This document shows positions 42,271 to 50,655 of a stretch of DNA of 64,000 bases, in pieces. Origin of the DNA: Marinomonas primoryensis (GTDB lineage Bacteria > Pseudomonadota > Gammaproteobacteria > Pseudomonadales > Marinomonadaceae); the NCBI RefSeq assembly GCF_013372285.1, contig NZ_CP054301.1:1660001-1724000 (forward strand). The letters are read 5' to 3'. The first letter of the stretch is position 1, and each line of letters begins with the position of its first letter. The position numbers and the translations under genes were made by a program. Below the pieces are notes generated by a model. That model made no database searches. It was not told where the DNA came from and worked only from the letters and a program-made list of their open reading frames with translations.

Positions 42271-42419
42271 ATGACAATAATAGCGTTTCAATATTAAATT
42301 GACAAACCTTTATATTATTAATAGCCCCCCTGTGTCGTTTCGAATTCATAATTCTGGGATGCGTGAGATGAATGCGATTACAAGACCTCAACTGAATAGC
42401 AAGGGACCGACTCAAGCCC

Positions 42420-42576
42420 ATGACACGAATGTATTTTGACAACAGCTATGCGCGCCTTCCTGAAACGTTTTATAAGAACTTTCATCCTGATGCTGCCAGG
42501 AGCCTTAAGCTGGTAGCGTGAGCCGCTCTCTTGCCATGGATCTGGTAATTAATGATCCTGATTTTCTGTCTGATCA
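42420..42576 (+). pseudogene. selO: 5' fragment of a second selO, copy A
   Basis: ATG at 42420 opens with MYFDNSYARLPETFYKNF, the standard N-terminus of bacterial SelO. After a frameshift near 42515 it continues VSRSLAMDLVINDPDFLSD. The right end of an IS5-family element follows at 42577. The sequence differs from the complete SelO at 38995, so it belongs to another lineage. A near-identical fragment occurs at 62063. Confidence 0.8.
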
Positions 42577-42662
42577 GGAGCATGCTATCAAGTCGAGCTG
42601 TGCGCCTTAATTTTCTTTAAAGCCAATAGTAGTGAGTAATGTGGCTAGTTTGGTACTTTCTT

Positions 42663-42698
42663 ACCACTAAACAAGATAATTGAACCTTGTTTAGTGGT
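42663..42698. terminator. IS5-borne hairpin, copy 2
   Basis: Same 13-bp stem as at 32758, seen in reverse orientation. Confidence 0.7.
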
Positions 42699-42729
42699 TT
42701 ATAAGCTAATTAAACCTTTGCGGCTATTA

Positions 42730-43680
42730 TCATTTGATCAACCCGAAACGCTTTTCACGGGCAAACAGCATAGCAAGCTTGTTATCATTTTTAGCCAGAC
42801 TTCGGTAGATGATTTTTCTAAAATCAAACCGACATTTGATAATTCGAAAAGGGTGCTCAACCGTTGTTCGGATACTGGCTTTGATTTATTCCGTTTGGAA
42901 TGGCTGCTTGTTCTTTATTGGTCGCTTCTTTAGGTTTTTGATTTTGCTCGAAATTTCTGCGATAAACCAGTCGGCTTTAACCTGCTTTAGCTATTCTCGT
43001 TTTTGAATGAAGCGGTAACCAGAATCGGCTGAGATAAAACGCTCTTCGCCATGAAGCAGACTCGCTGTTTCCGTGATGTCATGAACGTTGGCCGCCGTTG
43101 TACATACGCTCTGAGTTAACCCCGTTTTAACGTCAACGCCAATATGGGCTTTTAAGCCAAAGAACCACTGCTTACCTTTCTGAGTTTGATGCATCTCAGG
43201 GTCTCTTTCTTTGGCTTTATTCTTCGTTAAGCTGGCCGCCTCAATAATAGTCGTGTCCACAATGGTGCCTTCTTTGAGGTAAATACCTGCGTCAGAAAGC
43301 TATCTATTCATTTCTTTAAATAGCTGGCGCGAGAGTTTGTGTTTTTCTAATAAGAGCCTGAAATTCATGATGGTAGTGTGTTCAGGAACGGAGTTATCTA
43401 ACGATAAGACAGCAAACAAACCCATGGACGTGATCTCATGCAAGTCATCCTCCATCGCTGGAATACTCATGTTGTACCAATGTTGCATGTAAAGTCCGGA
43501 ACTTGGTAGATAGCGGATAAGGTCTTCTTCCATTGTCTGATTTGGGATAAAGCGGCTGAATAACCGCTTCTAGTTGATCGCAGGACATCAACTCATTCAT
43601 GCGCGAAAGAAAATTTATTTACGGGTTTTATGCCGTTTGTTGTTGAGCTCGCTGTCTGAAAAGGTGAGTTGGTGTGACAT
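42730..43680 (-). pseudogene. IS5-family transposase, inactivated (copy 2)
   Basis: The ATG (43680) opens HQLTF; fragments [41 protein letters not shown] and [20 protein letters not shown] follow on the minus strand. Several stops and frameshifts are present, including near 43290, 43560 and 42960. The C-terminus has changed to REKRFGLIK. The central DD region is well conserved with copy 1. Confidence 0.82.
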
Positions 43681-43748
43681 AGTTTAGGTTCGAAGGCTTA
43701 AAGCGAGATTGTCTCATAAGAGGAGCTTATTCGCATGTTCCCTAGAAG

Positions 43749-43943
43749 CTCTGCAAAAAAGATCTGGACGAATGGATGGTCTATTACAATAATGGCCGAA
43801 CTCATCTGGGAAAAAAGTGTTGTGGAAGGACGTCACTGGACACATTACTTGATGGAAAAGAGGTCTGGGCTGAAAAGAATTTAACCCAGATCTAAACTGA
43901 CAATCACCATTTAAAAACAGAAAAACTGTCAGACCAAGTCTGA
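43749..43943 (+). mobile_element. IS481-type transposase 3' remnant and end
   Basis: The frame from 43749 reads DLDEWMVYYNNGRTHLGKK, CCGRTSLDTLLDGKEVWAEK and stops at 43893. This is the C-terminus of IS481-family transposases. The end CTGTCAGACCAAGTCTGA (43926-43943) resembles the palindrome at 54332-54407 and the stub at 62036. The rest of the gene is missing, replaced by IS5 copy 2. Confidence 0.7.
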
Positions 43944-43965
43944 ATAAATACTCGCTATTTACCGT

Positions 43966-44523
43966 TTAATTAATAAGTTGCTCAACGGCTTTTAGTAGGT
44001 CGCTATTAGCAAAAGGTTTCTGTAAAAAAGAATCTGCACCTTTTGCAATTGTGGCCTGTAGCTGTTCTTCATCTAGTGCTGAAATGATCAAGATTTTAAT
44101 GTTTTTGAGTTTGTCAGATGCTCGGACAAATTCTAATATGCCATAACCATCTATTCCTGGCATACTCAGATCAAGGGTCATCAGTGCGGGTTTTTCACTA
44201 TTAAGCTTAGAGCCTGCTGAAAATCCATCAGTGGCAATCATCGTGTCATAGCCTGCGCCTTTGAGAACTCGCTGTATAGATTTAGCAAGGAGTGACTCAT
44301 CATCGACAATCAAAATGCGCTTGGAATTATCGGTTCTGAACTCCTCGGGTATTGGCATTCCATGTTGATTAAGAAACTCAATAAAGTCTTCATGGCGGAC
44401 ACGGTTATTGCCTCGTCCAGGTAACTTGAAGCCTTTTAGATCGCCGCGCTCAATCCAGCGAATGGCCGTTCTTAGATGGACATCGCATATTTTAGCAATC
44501 TCTCCTGTTGTGAGAGTTTTCAT
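43966..44523 (-). CDS. Response regulator with N-terminal excisionase-type HTH (HTH-REC)
   Basis: The 185-residue protein has an unusual order: a MerR/excisionase-like DNA-binding domain first (residues 3-55, TTGEIAKICDVHLRTAIRWIE), then a receiver (68-185) with VDDES, acceptor Asp in LDLSMPGIDG and QKPF. It lies downstream of the H-NOX and kinase genes on the same strand. In the Shewanella H-NOX network, HnoC is a DNA-binding response regulator under the same kinase; this is the natural counterpart by position. That link is inference. Confidence 0.85.
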   Translation of the reverse strand: MKTLTTGEIAKICDVHLRTAIRWIERGDLKGFKLPGRGNNRVRHEDFIEFLNQHGMPIPEEFRTDNSKRILIVDDESLLAKSIQRVLKGAGYDTMIATDGFSAGSKLNSEKPALMTLDLSMPGIDGYGILEFVRASDKLKNIKILIISALDEEQLQATIAKGADSFLQKPFANSDLLKAVEQLIN

Positions 44524-44585
44524 TCTTTGACAATCCTGTTGAGAATTAATAATTGAGGAAAGAGTATCCTATTGGGAAAAGGCAC

Positions 44586-44613
44586 TAATTATAAATTATA
44601 TAAATTATATTAT
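44586..44613. promoter_or_regulatory. AT-rich tandem repeat upstream of HTH-REC gene
   Basis: ATAAATTAT is repeated twice head to tail (44591-44599 and 44600-44608), with partial units on both sides, in the 140-bp gap between kinase and regulator. It could be an operator for the regulator itself or an AT-rich promoter element. Confidence 0.35.
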
Positions 44614-44663
44614 CTCAGTAATAGTTTGGACCGTCTATAGTCGCCGTAAAGCTTACGTGTATT

Positions 44664-45626
44664 TCATTCCTTCGGCTGATTATTAATCATTGTGGGTAAT
44701 TTTACTATAAATGTAGCTCCTTCTCCTTGCTTGCTTGTGAACTCAATTTCGCCACCATGATTTTCGATAATACCGTGGGCAATTGATAATCCCATCCCCG
44801 TTCCTTTGCCGACTTCTTTTGTCGTAAAGAAAGGCGAAAAAATGTCACCGAGTTTACTTTTAGAAATTCCACACCCAGTATCCGAGACAATAATTATGAT
44901 CTGATCTGAATCGCTTTGGCTTGATATGGTGAGTTGTTTTATTGGGGATTTTTCCATTGCATGTGTTGCATTGACAATTAAATTCAGTAAAACCTGATTA
45001 ATTTCGCCAAGATTACACATAACACTTGCGATTGGTTTTAAATCTAACTTTATACTCACCTGAGCGTCGATAATCTGGCTATTCAGTATTTTAAGTGTGT
45101 TGCGGATGCCCTGATTTATATCCGCCTCTGAGTAATCGGTAGGTTGACTATGTGCAAAAATACGAAGGTTATTGACAATTTCTTTAATGCGTACGAGTCC
45201 ATCGACTGTGTCAGAGAGAAGCTCAGGTGTCTCTTCATGGATGAAGATCATGTCATGACTCTCTATAAATGTATTCAAGTGCAAGGTGACCTCATCTGAA
45301 AAAGCCGCCGTTTGCATTAACTTCTGTAGTAAAGAAAACATATCCGTGCAGGATGCCCAATAGGTCTTGAGCATTTCAATATTACTAGAGATGAATGACA
45401 GAGGATTGTTTATCTCATGCGCGATTCCGGCTGAAAGTGTGCCAATAGTGGCGAGTTTTTCATTACGAAGAATAATGGTTTGGTGTAGTTTAAGGTGCTG
45501 ATTGCTCTCGGCAAGCTCTTGATTAGAGAGGTAGAGTGAGCGGGATTTTTCTTCAAGCAATGCCTCAGCTAGTAATCTGTTTTTTTTCTCACGCTCGTAT
45601 GCAATCTTATAATGGTTATCAGTCAT
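44664..45626 (-). CDS. Histidine kinase of the H-NOX pair (HnoK-like)
   Basis: A soluble 320-residue kinase. The N-terminus is a coiled coil (LAEALLEEKSRSLYLSNQEL), a pattern common in H-NOX-associated kinases. Next come the H box (GIAHEINNPLSFI, His about residue 70), N box (LLNLIVNATHAMEK), G1 (DTGCGIS) and G2 (GKGTGMGLSIAHG). There is no membrane segment. The start overlaps the H-NOX stop (ATGACTGA), so the two are translationally coupled. In this family the H-NOX protein regulates kinase activity according to bound NO. Confidence 0.9.
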   Translation of the reverse strand: MTDNHYKIAYEREKKNRLLAEALLEEKSRSLYLSNQELAESNQHLKLHQTIILRNEKLATIGTLSAGIAHEINNPLSFISSNIEMLKTYWASCTDMFSLLQKLMQTAAFSDEVTLHLNTFIESHDMIFIHEETPELLSDTVDGLVRIKEIVNNLRIFAHSQPTDYSEADINQGIRNTLKILNSQIIDAQVSIKLDLKPIASVMCNLGEINQVLLNLIVNATHAMEKSPIKQLTISSQSDSDQIIIIVSDTGCGISKSKLGDIFSPFFTTKEVGKGTGMGLSIAHGIIENHGGEIEFTSKQGEGATFIVKLPTMINNQPKE

Positions 45627-46158
45627 GGTGAAAAGTAATCCTTAAATCGCAACGATGGTCATTTTTATGCATATAGGTGTGTGAAAGCGATATTTGTTCA
45701 GCATAATGACTAGAAGAACCACGAATAAGCCCTTTAGCAAGAATACAGAGTTTTCGAGGTGGGTAGTGGTGCATGATCATGTGGTCATCTGGCGTATCGT
45801 AGTATTCAAAACTAGGAAGACTTGGGTCTTGATAAAGCTCTCTTGCCTATACATGAATAACTGACTCTATACTTCTAAGATAAGGTTTTAGCGTAGGTTC
45901 CTTCTCAAGGAAACTAAGATTACGATTGTGCAAGCGGTGAAACGTACATTCACCAAGTGTTTCAATAATCCTTTCAGAAAGCAGATTTGATTTTTCGCAG
46001 GTAATGTCAACTAATTCGAATAAATGCGTACTCGGATAGCTTTGTTCAGCGGTATCGGCACCTTCTGTAGCCGCAGTATCCAGTTTGTCATTCCATATTT
46101 GCATACCAAAGTGATTTGTTACCATCTCTTCAATCATATTATACAGGATATCTTTCAT
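45619..46158 (-). pseudogene. H-NOX (heme-nitric oxide binding) protein with in-frame TAG
   Basis: The frame of 179 codons plus stop matches the family length. It starts MKDILYNMIEEMVTNHFG and includes YPSTHLFELVDI. The heme-ligating His is in SIESVIHV (residue 102). TAG at 45847-45849 is codon 104, where Glu is usual (HVEV), so one base change could account for it. Reading on gives ARELYQDPSLPSFEYYD and HYPPRKLCILAKGLIRG to the stop that overlaps the kinase. The heme propionate motif Y-x-S-x-R reads HYPPR, so it is also altered. AAAGGA lies 8 bases before the ATG. Confidence 0.87.
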
Positions 46159-46216
46159 ATATGATTCCTTTTAGATTATATTTCAGTATTAGATAAAAAT
46201 ATAAATTTGACACTTT

Positions 46217-47294
46217 TTACTTAAAACACCTGCGAAAAAGTTCCAGTATAGTAATGAATAGGCCCGTATCATGAGGTTTCCAAGATAAGGAAAAGTACTT
46301 ACTCGCATCCTCCTTAACTGATTCCAACTCTTTGTTCTCTTGAAAGACATATGTCGTTAGAAGTTGCTTGTCTTTTTTCTCAAAGCAGGAAATACGTTTG
46401 ATACTGTCTGGTATTAGGGTGTGGCCATCAGGTAATAATACATCCTTACAGCTCATGATATCTCTGGAGAGAACCATATTGGGCTTATTTTCATCCTGCT
46501 CAATAATGTCGCACTCCAACTCACAAACTAACTCAGGCAGGTGTTATAAGATCTCTGTATCATAGGCGCTGCCTGCTATTTGAGACAAGCACTCGAGAGC
46601 ATCATGTTTACTTAACCGTGTTCAAATTTTTTCCTTTTGTTAATGCTGTAAAACCACGGGCAATGGCTAAAATGCGCGACTCTTCAGGGATAAGCTCACC
46701 TTGTAGATGTTGATGAACCCTGATGTCATTTATGCGTTCATATAGATAAATGCCAAACAGGAGTAATTGCTGTATAAGCTTGTTCTGGGTGGTTTTTATA
46801 CAATATTCATTGTACCTCAGTCAGATTAGAATAAGGGGATTTTAGTAACGTCTGCGCCATACATAGTAAACCCAAATTCCGCCGAAGTCCTGCCAATGTG
46901 AGAGGGTATATCCGGGTTTTTTCATAACCTAAGTGTAGTAATAAATTAAGACACATAGATGGCCGGCCATCATTGATTGCTTACAGCCCAAGAGGTTATT
47001 CATACTGATTAGTTATAAAACGCTTTTAATGTGGTTTTTTCCTTTGGTAATTTGATTTCTTTCAGCAAACTCTTTGTGTCCAAGTTTTTGTTCAATGGTT
47101 AGTAAAATTTCATCATTGTCCCAGTATTTTTGAATGTATTGATGGATCTTACCGTGATTGAATGCAGAAATAATTGATTCGATTTCAGAGTATCCGGTTA
47201 ACAGAAGGTGCACCGTTTAATGATAATCTTGTGCGACTTTAGTCAGTGGTTAAGCGCCGATCATTTCAGACTTACGTATATCTGAAATGATCAG
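46217..47294 (-). pseudogene. REC-HD-type response regulator, 3' part (split by IS3)
   Basis: Minus-strand frames give, in order: LIISDIRKSEMIG (receiver acceptor region), HLLLTGYSEIESIISAFNHG and WDNDEILLTIEQKLG (end of receiver), ELIPEESRILAIARGFTALT and DALECLSQIAGSAYDTEIL (HD-GYP-like core), and VLSRDIMSCKDVLLPDGHTL (typical C-terminal tail). Several frameshifts and stops occur. No HD or GYP signature survives. The 5' part is on the other side of the IS3 element (48528-48660). The best analogue in the Shewanella NO network is HnoD, a degenerate HD-GYP response regulator. Confidence 0.78.
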
Positions 47295-47312
47295 TGGTAT
47301 GGATCCAGTTTT

Positions 47313-48178
47313 CTAGACAGTTTCTAGCTCCGTAAAATATCGCTTCTCATATTGCCGTGGCGATAATCCATTATTTGATCCATGGTGTCGCTTTGGATTA
47401 TAAAAGCATTCGATATAATCAAAAATCTCTGAACGAGCATCACTTCTTGTTTTATAGGTTCGATTGCGTACTCTTTCTTTTTTTAGCAATGAGAAAAAAC
47501 TTTCCGCAACAGCATTATCATGACAGTTACCACGACGACTCATACTGACTTCCAGATTATTATCTTTTAAGAGGGTTTGCCAATCTTTCGAGGTATATTG
47601 AGCGCCTTGATCTGAGTGTACCAGTACTCTTTTTGTGGGGCGTCGTCGCCAAATCGCCATGAGTAAAGCATCAATAACGGACTCCGCTGTCGCCCTTGAT
47701 CTCATTCACCATCCTACGACCAATCTAGAAAATAGATCAACAACGACGGTCACGTAAAGCCAGCCTTCTTTTGTCCGGATGTACGTGAAATCGGTTACCC
47801 ATACTTGATCTGGTTCTGGGACAAAAAACTCTCTATTTAGTGTATTTGGAGCCGTATTACGTTCAGACTCACGATAAAAACAGGGCGACTTTTATAGCCT
47901 ATTAGTGCTTTTAAACCCTCGCGGAGCATCACCCTTAGGACTCGATTCTTTCCAGAAGACTTGACTTCTCTTTTTAGGTCTTTGGTGATATTGCGGTAGC
48001 CGTAAACACAACCACTCTCAAGCCAATGCGTTTTAATGGTGATGGCAAGTTCATCATCTTCTTGCTCTCGTCTACTTTTTGGACAGTCCAGCCAAGCGTA
48101 AAAACCGCTCCTATTGACTTGCAGCGTTCGACACAAGATAGCAATAGAATAGTCATTGAGCCGTGATTTTATGAACGT
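47313..48178 (-). pseudogene. IS3 transposase OrfB, frameshifted (copy A)
   Basis: Integrase-core transposase in two main pieces, LCRTLQVNRSGFYAWLD..SGCVYGYRNITKDLK and VLVHSDQGAQYTSKDW..NCHDNAVAESFFSLLKKE. The first Asp region (WVTDFTYI in copy B) lies between the two pieces and is out of frame around 47705-47870. This copy cannot make a full OrfAB. Confidence 0.88.
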
Positions 48179-48462
48179 GTACTTTTCTTTGACTCCCCGG
48201 CAAAGTACACGGCGGCCTCCTTTAGAATGTCCCTCTCTTCGGTCACCCGTTTAAGTTCAGCTGTGAGTAGCTGGATCTCTGACTGAGCGGAATCTTCCGC
48301 TTTTCTGGTCACTTCTGGTTTGCTGTATCGGGCAATCCAATCATGCATACTTTTGTAACTAACGCCAAGTCGCTCAGCCACTTCTGCAACCTTATAGCCG
48401 CGCTCAGTGACTTGTTTAACGGCTTCAATTTTGAACTCATCGGTACAACGCTTTCCACTCAT
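48169..48462 (-). CDS. IS3 transposase OrfA (copy A)
   Basis: The 97-residue OrfA has the HTH_Tnp_1 domain (YTDEFKIEAVKQVTE-like start, GVSYKSMHDWIARY) and a leucine-zipper-like tail (ELKRVTEERDILKEAAVYF). OrfB overlaps its end, and OrfAB would be made by -1 frameshifting at an A-rich slip site. Confidence 0.88.
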   Translation of the reverse strand: MSGKRCTDEFKIEAVKQVTERGYKVAEVAERLGVSYKSMHDWIARYSKPEVTRKAEDSAQSEIQLLTAELKRVTEERDILKEAAVYFAGESKKSTRS

Positions 48463-48527
48463 AATTCACCTCATGTTTACCTATTATTATATAGCTATGA
48501 AATGTCTATAAAAGTGGGTCCATACCA

Positions 48528-48660
48528 CAGATTAATATTATGCGTCCTCATTAAATAGAGCTGTTAACACTCCACTCGCAGTAAATACCTGATTAGTGGC
48601 TTTAAGAAGTAGCTATTTTAGTGAACTAATTACACTAGACTCATCATCAATGCAGAGTAA
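48528..48660 (-). pseudogene. REC-HD-type response regulator, 5' part (split by IS3)
   Basis: The minus strand reads LLCIDDESSVISSLK, a stop, LLLKATNQVFTASGVLTALF and then NINL at the IS3 border: the first half of a receiver domain with the acidic pair DDE. The phospho-acceptor Asp (ISD) is on the far side of the IS3 element. The exact 5' end of the gene was not found. Confidence 0.72.
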
Positions 48661-48954
48661 GTCCCACGTTTTATGACAGGTTTCTAATATCAGATAAACG
48701 GCAATTTTAGCTGTTTTATTATCGATAGTGTGCACCTATGTTCTAATTTTGTCCTTAATAATATGCATAAAAGTCACATATGTCAAAAAATTACTAATAA
48801 TTGTTATGTCTTTAGTGGCATGTTTGTTATCGTGAACTATATCTAGGTGTATCGTAATTATTATTACGAATTTGAATTAATAATTACTGAAGAGATAGTA
48901 TTTAGGATGTAAAGCTAAATTTTCAGGACGCTTTGTGTTAAGGAAGAAGATAAT
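48661..48954. other. AT-rich divergent regulatory region
   Basis: About 290 bp between the split receiver gene (minus) and the REC-GGDEF-EAL gene (plus), without a gene. It contains a 7-bp inverted repeat TCGTAAT-TATT-ATTACGA at 48852-48869, a good operator candidate 86 bp before the downstream ATG. Confidence 0.5.
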
Positions 48955-50655
48955 ATGCAGCGCACACTGTTACTGGTTGACGATGAAACGGCGATCTTAA
49001 ATGCTTTGAAACGCGTTTTGCGGCGCACGGGCTATCAGATTTTAAGCGCAGAGAGCGGAGTCAAAGCCCTTGAGGTTCTGCAGGACAATCCTGACATACA
49101 GGTTGTTTTGACAGACTATAGAATGCCCGGAATGACCGGTGGGGAGTTGTTAGTTGAAGTAAAAGAACGATTTCCACATGTTATGGGGTTGATATTAAGC
49201 GGTTACGCGGATTTCGGTGCTGTCACTAATGCCTTAAACAGTGGTGCAGTACACAAGTTTCTGATCAAGCCTTGGAATGAAAGTGAAATATTAGATGCAT
49301 TGAGTTCATCTTTTTCACAATCTTCTCTAAGGATGCAGTCTTCAGAAGTGCTGTTCGGCGTCGATCACCTTTTATCTCGCGGCGAACTTATTGATCAACT
49401 GAATCAATGGATGGAGAGTGATATTCGGTCAACCGCTTTATATTTGGATGTTGTAAATTTTAAGAGTTTTAACGACAGCCTTGGATATGAAGAGGGGGAT
49501 CAACTGTTAGCAGTCATTATGGAACAGTTGATGTTGAGCAAGCCTAATGGTAGTTTTTTGGGTCGAATGAACGGTGATGAGTTCGCACTCATTATGCCAT
49601 TTTCAGGCTCAGAAGAAGAAATCCAAGGTTTAATAAAATCTTTATTATATCCGTTTGATGATTTAATTAATATTGCAGAGCGGGAATTACATGTCTCTTT
49701 TAATGTGGGCTATGGTATCAGTAATGTTGATGGTAATACGTCTGAATTGTTACTTAGAAATACACAAGTAGCCGCTAATTATTTTAAACGGCTGGAAGGT
49801 ATTGGCTTTCATCGATATCAACCCGTTATGAATAATATAAGCAAAGAAAAAATGGTTTTACGAAGTGACTTATACCGAGCACTGGAACGGAACCAGTTTT
49901 CAGTCGTGTATCAGCCAAAGGTATGTATGTCGACAGGACATATTGTGGGAGCTGAATGCTTGTTACGCTGGAAGCATCATTCTCTGGGAGTGATTTCGCC
50001 CGCTATATTTATCTCTTTGGCGGAGTCCAGCAGATTAATAGAACCTATAGGTGAGTGGGTGCTATCTAAGGCTTGCTATCAAAGTCAGATCTGGAAGAAA
50101 GAGGGGTTACCACCGTTTTTGATGTCAGTTAACCTCTCTGGCCGTCAGCTTATGAGTAATACATTGCCTGAAAAAATAAAAAATATTATAGAGATTACAG
50201 GTATTTCTCCCGATCAATTGCAACTGGAAATTACCGAAACTTATTTGATGCAAAATATTGATAACAGTTTGCAATTATTCAATGAAATAAAAGCACTCGG
50301 TGTTAGTTTAGCGATTGATGATTTTGGTACAGGCTACTCATCGCTAAGTTATTTAAATCGATTACCAGTAGATAGCCTTAAAATTGACCGTTCATTCATT
50401 ATAGGTCTGCCTAAATCTAATGAAAAAAAATGCTTGGTTAAAAATATTATTCAAATGTCGCATGACTTAGATATGTCGGTAGTAGCAGAGGGCGTAGAAA
50501 CTCAGGCACAACTGGATACCTTACGGCATCTTAAATGTGACGAAATTCAGGGGTATTTTTACAGCCCGCCAGTATCTGCAGAAGAATTTCGTATTTTACT
50601 CGAGAACCAGCCTTTAATTGGAAAAAATTATTTATATAGTGGAATGTCGATTTAA
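48955..50655 (+). CDS. REC-GGDEF-EAL c-di-GMP phosphodiesterase candidate
   Basis: The 566-residue soluble protein has a receiver (1-120; VDDET, acceptor in LTDYRMPGM, IKPW), a GGDEF domain (about 150-285) whose signature is MNGDEF, and an EAL domain (about 300-560). The EAL signature is ECLLRW; the metal and catalytic residues are kept in VNLSGRQ, LEITET, IDDFGTGYSS, LKIDRSF, EGVET and IQGYFYS. It probably degrades c-di-GMP under phosphorylation control, with the GGDEF domain weakened. In the Shewanella network the EAL regulator is HnoB. It overlaps the next gene by one base. Confidence 0.92.
   Translation: MQRTLLLVDDETAILNALKRVLRRTGYQILSAESGVKALEVLQDNPDIQVVLTDYRMPGMTGGELLVEVKERFPHVMGLILSGYADFGAVTNALNSGAVHKFLIKPWNESEILDALSSSFSQSSLRMQSSEVLFGVDHLLSRGELIDQLNQWMESDIRSTALYLDVVNFKSFNDSLGYEEGDQLLAVIMEQLMLSKPNGSFLGRMNGDEFALIMPFSGSEEEIQGLIKSLLYPFDDLINIAERELHVSFNVGYGISNVDGNTSELLLRNTQVAANYFKRLEGIGFHRYQPVMNNISKEKMVLRSDLYRALERNQFSVVYQPKVCMSTGHIVGAECLLRWKHHSLGVISPAIFISLAESSRLIEPIGEWVLSKACYQSQIWKKEGLPPFLMSVNLSGRQLMSNTLPEKIKNIIEITGISPDQLQLEITETYLMQNIDNSLQLFNEIKALGVSLAIDDFGTGYSSLSYLNRLPVDSLKIDRSFIIGLPKSNEKKCLVKNIIQMSHDLDMSVVAEGVETQAQLDTLRHLKCDEIQGYFYSPPVSAEEFRILLENQPLIGKNYLYSGMSI

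Larger units (their letters stand above)
42577..43742 (-). mobile_element. IS5-family insertion sequence, copy 2
   Basis: The two ends, GGAGCATGCTATCAAG (42577) and CTTATTCGCATGTTCCC (43726-43742), are imperfect inverted repeats and match copy 1. The element is about 30 bp shorter than copy 1. It separates the selO fragment from an IS481-type remnant, so rearrangement followed insertion. Confidence 0.8.
47295..48527 (-). mobile_element. IS3-family insertion sequence, copy A (1233 bp)
   Basis: Ends TGGTATGGATCC and GGGTCCATACCA are inverted repeats. The 3-bp duplication CAG (47292-47294 and 48528-48530) flanks it, and removing the element rejoins NLIISDIR of the receiver domain. It is closely similar to copy B at 59125, which has a 3-bp duplication as well. 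Confidence 0.9.

Noticed and set aside
42304..43062. CRISPR-like reading of the repeated segments at 42.4 and 62.1 kb
   Set aside because: Only two copies 20 kb apart, consisting of selO and IS5 sequence, without regular short repeats and spacers or cas genes.
47357..47548. Small plus-strand ORF within IS3 copy A
   Set aside because: It is antisense to the transposase and recurs on the opposite strand of copy B.
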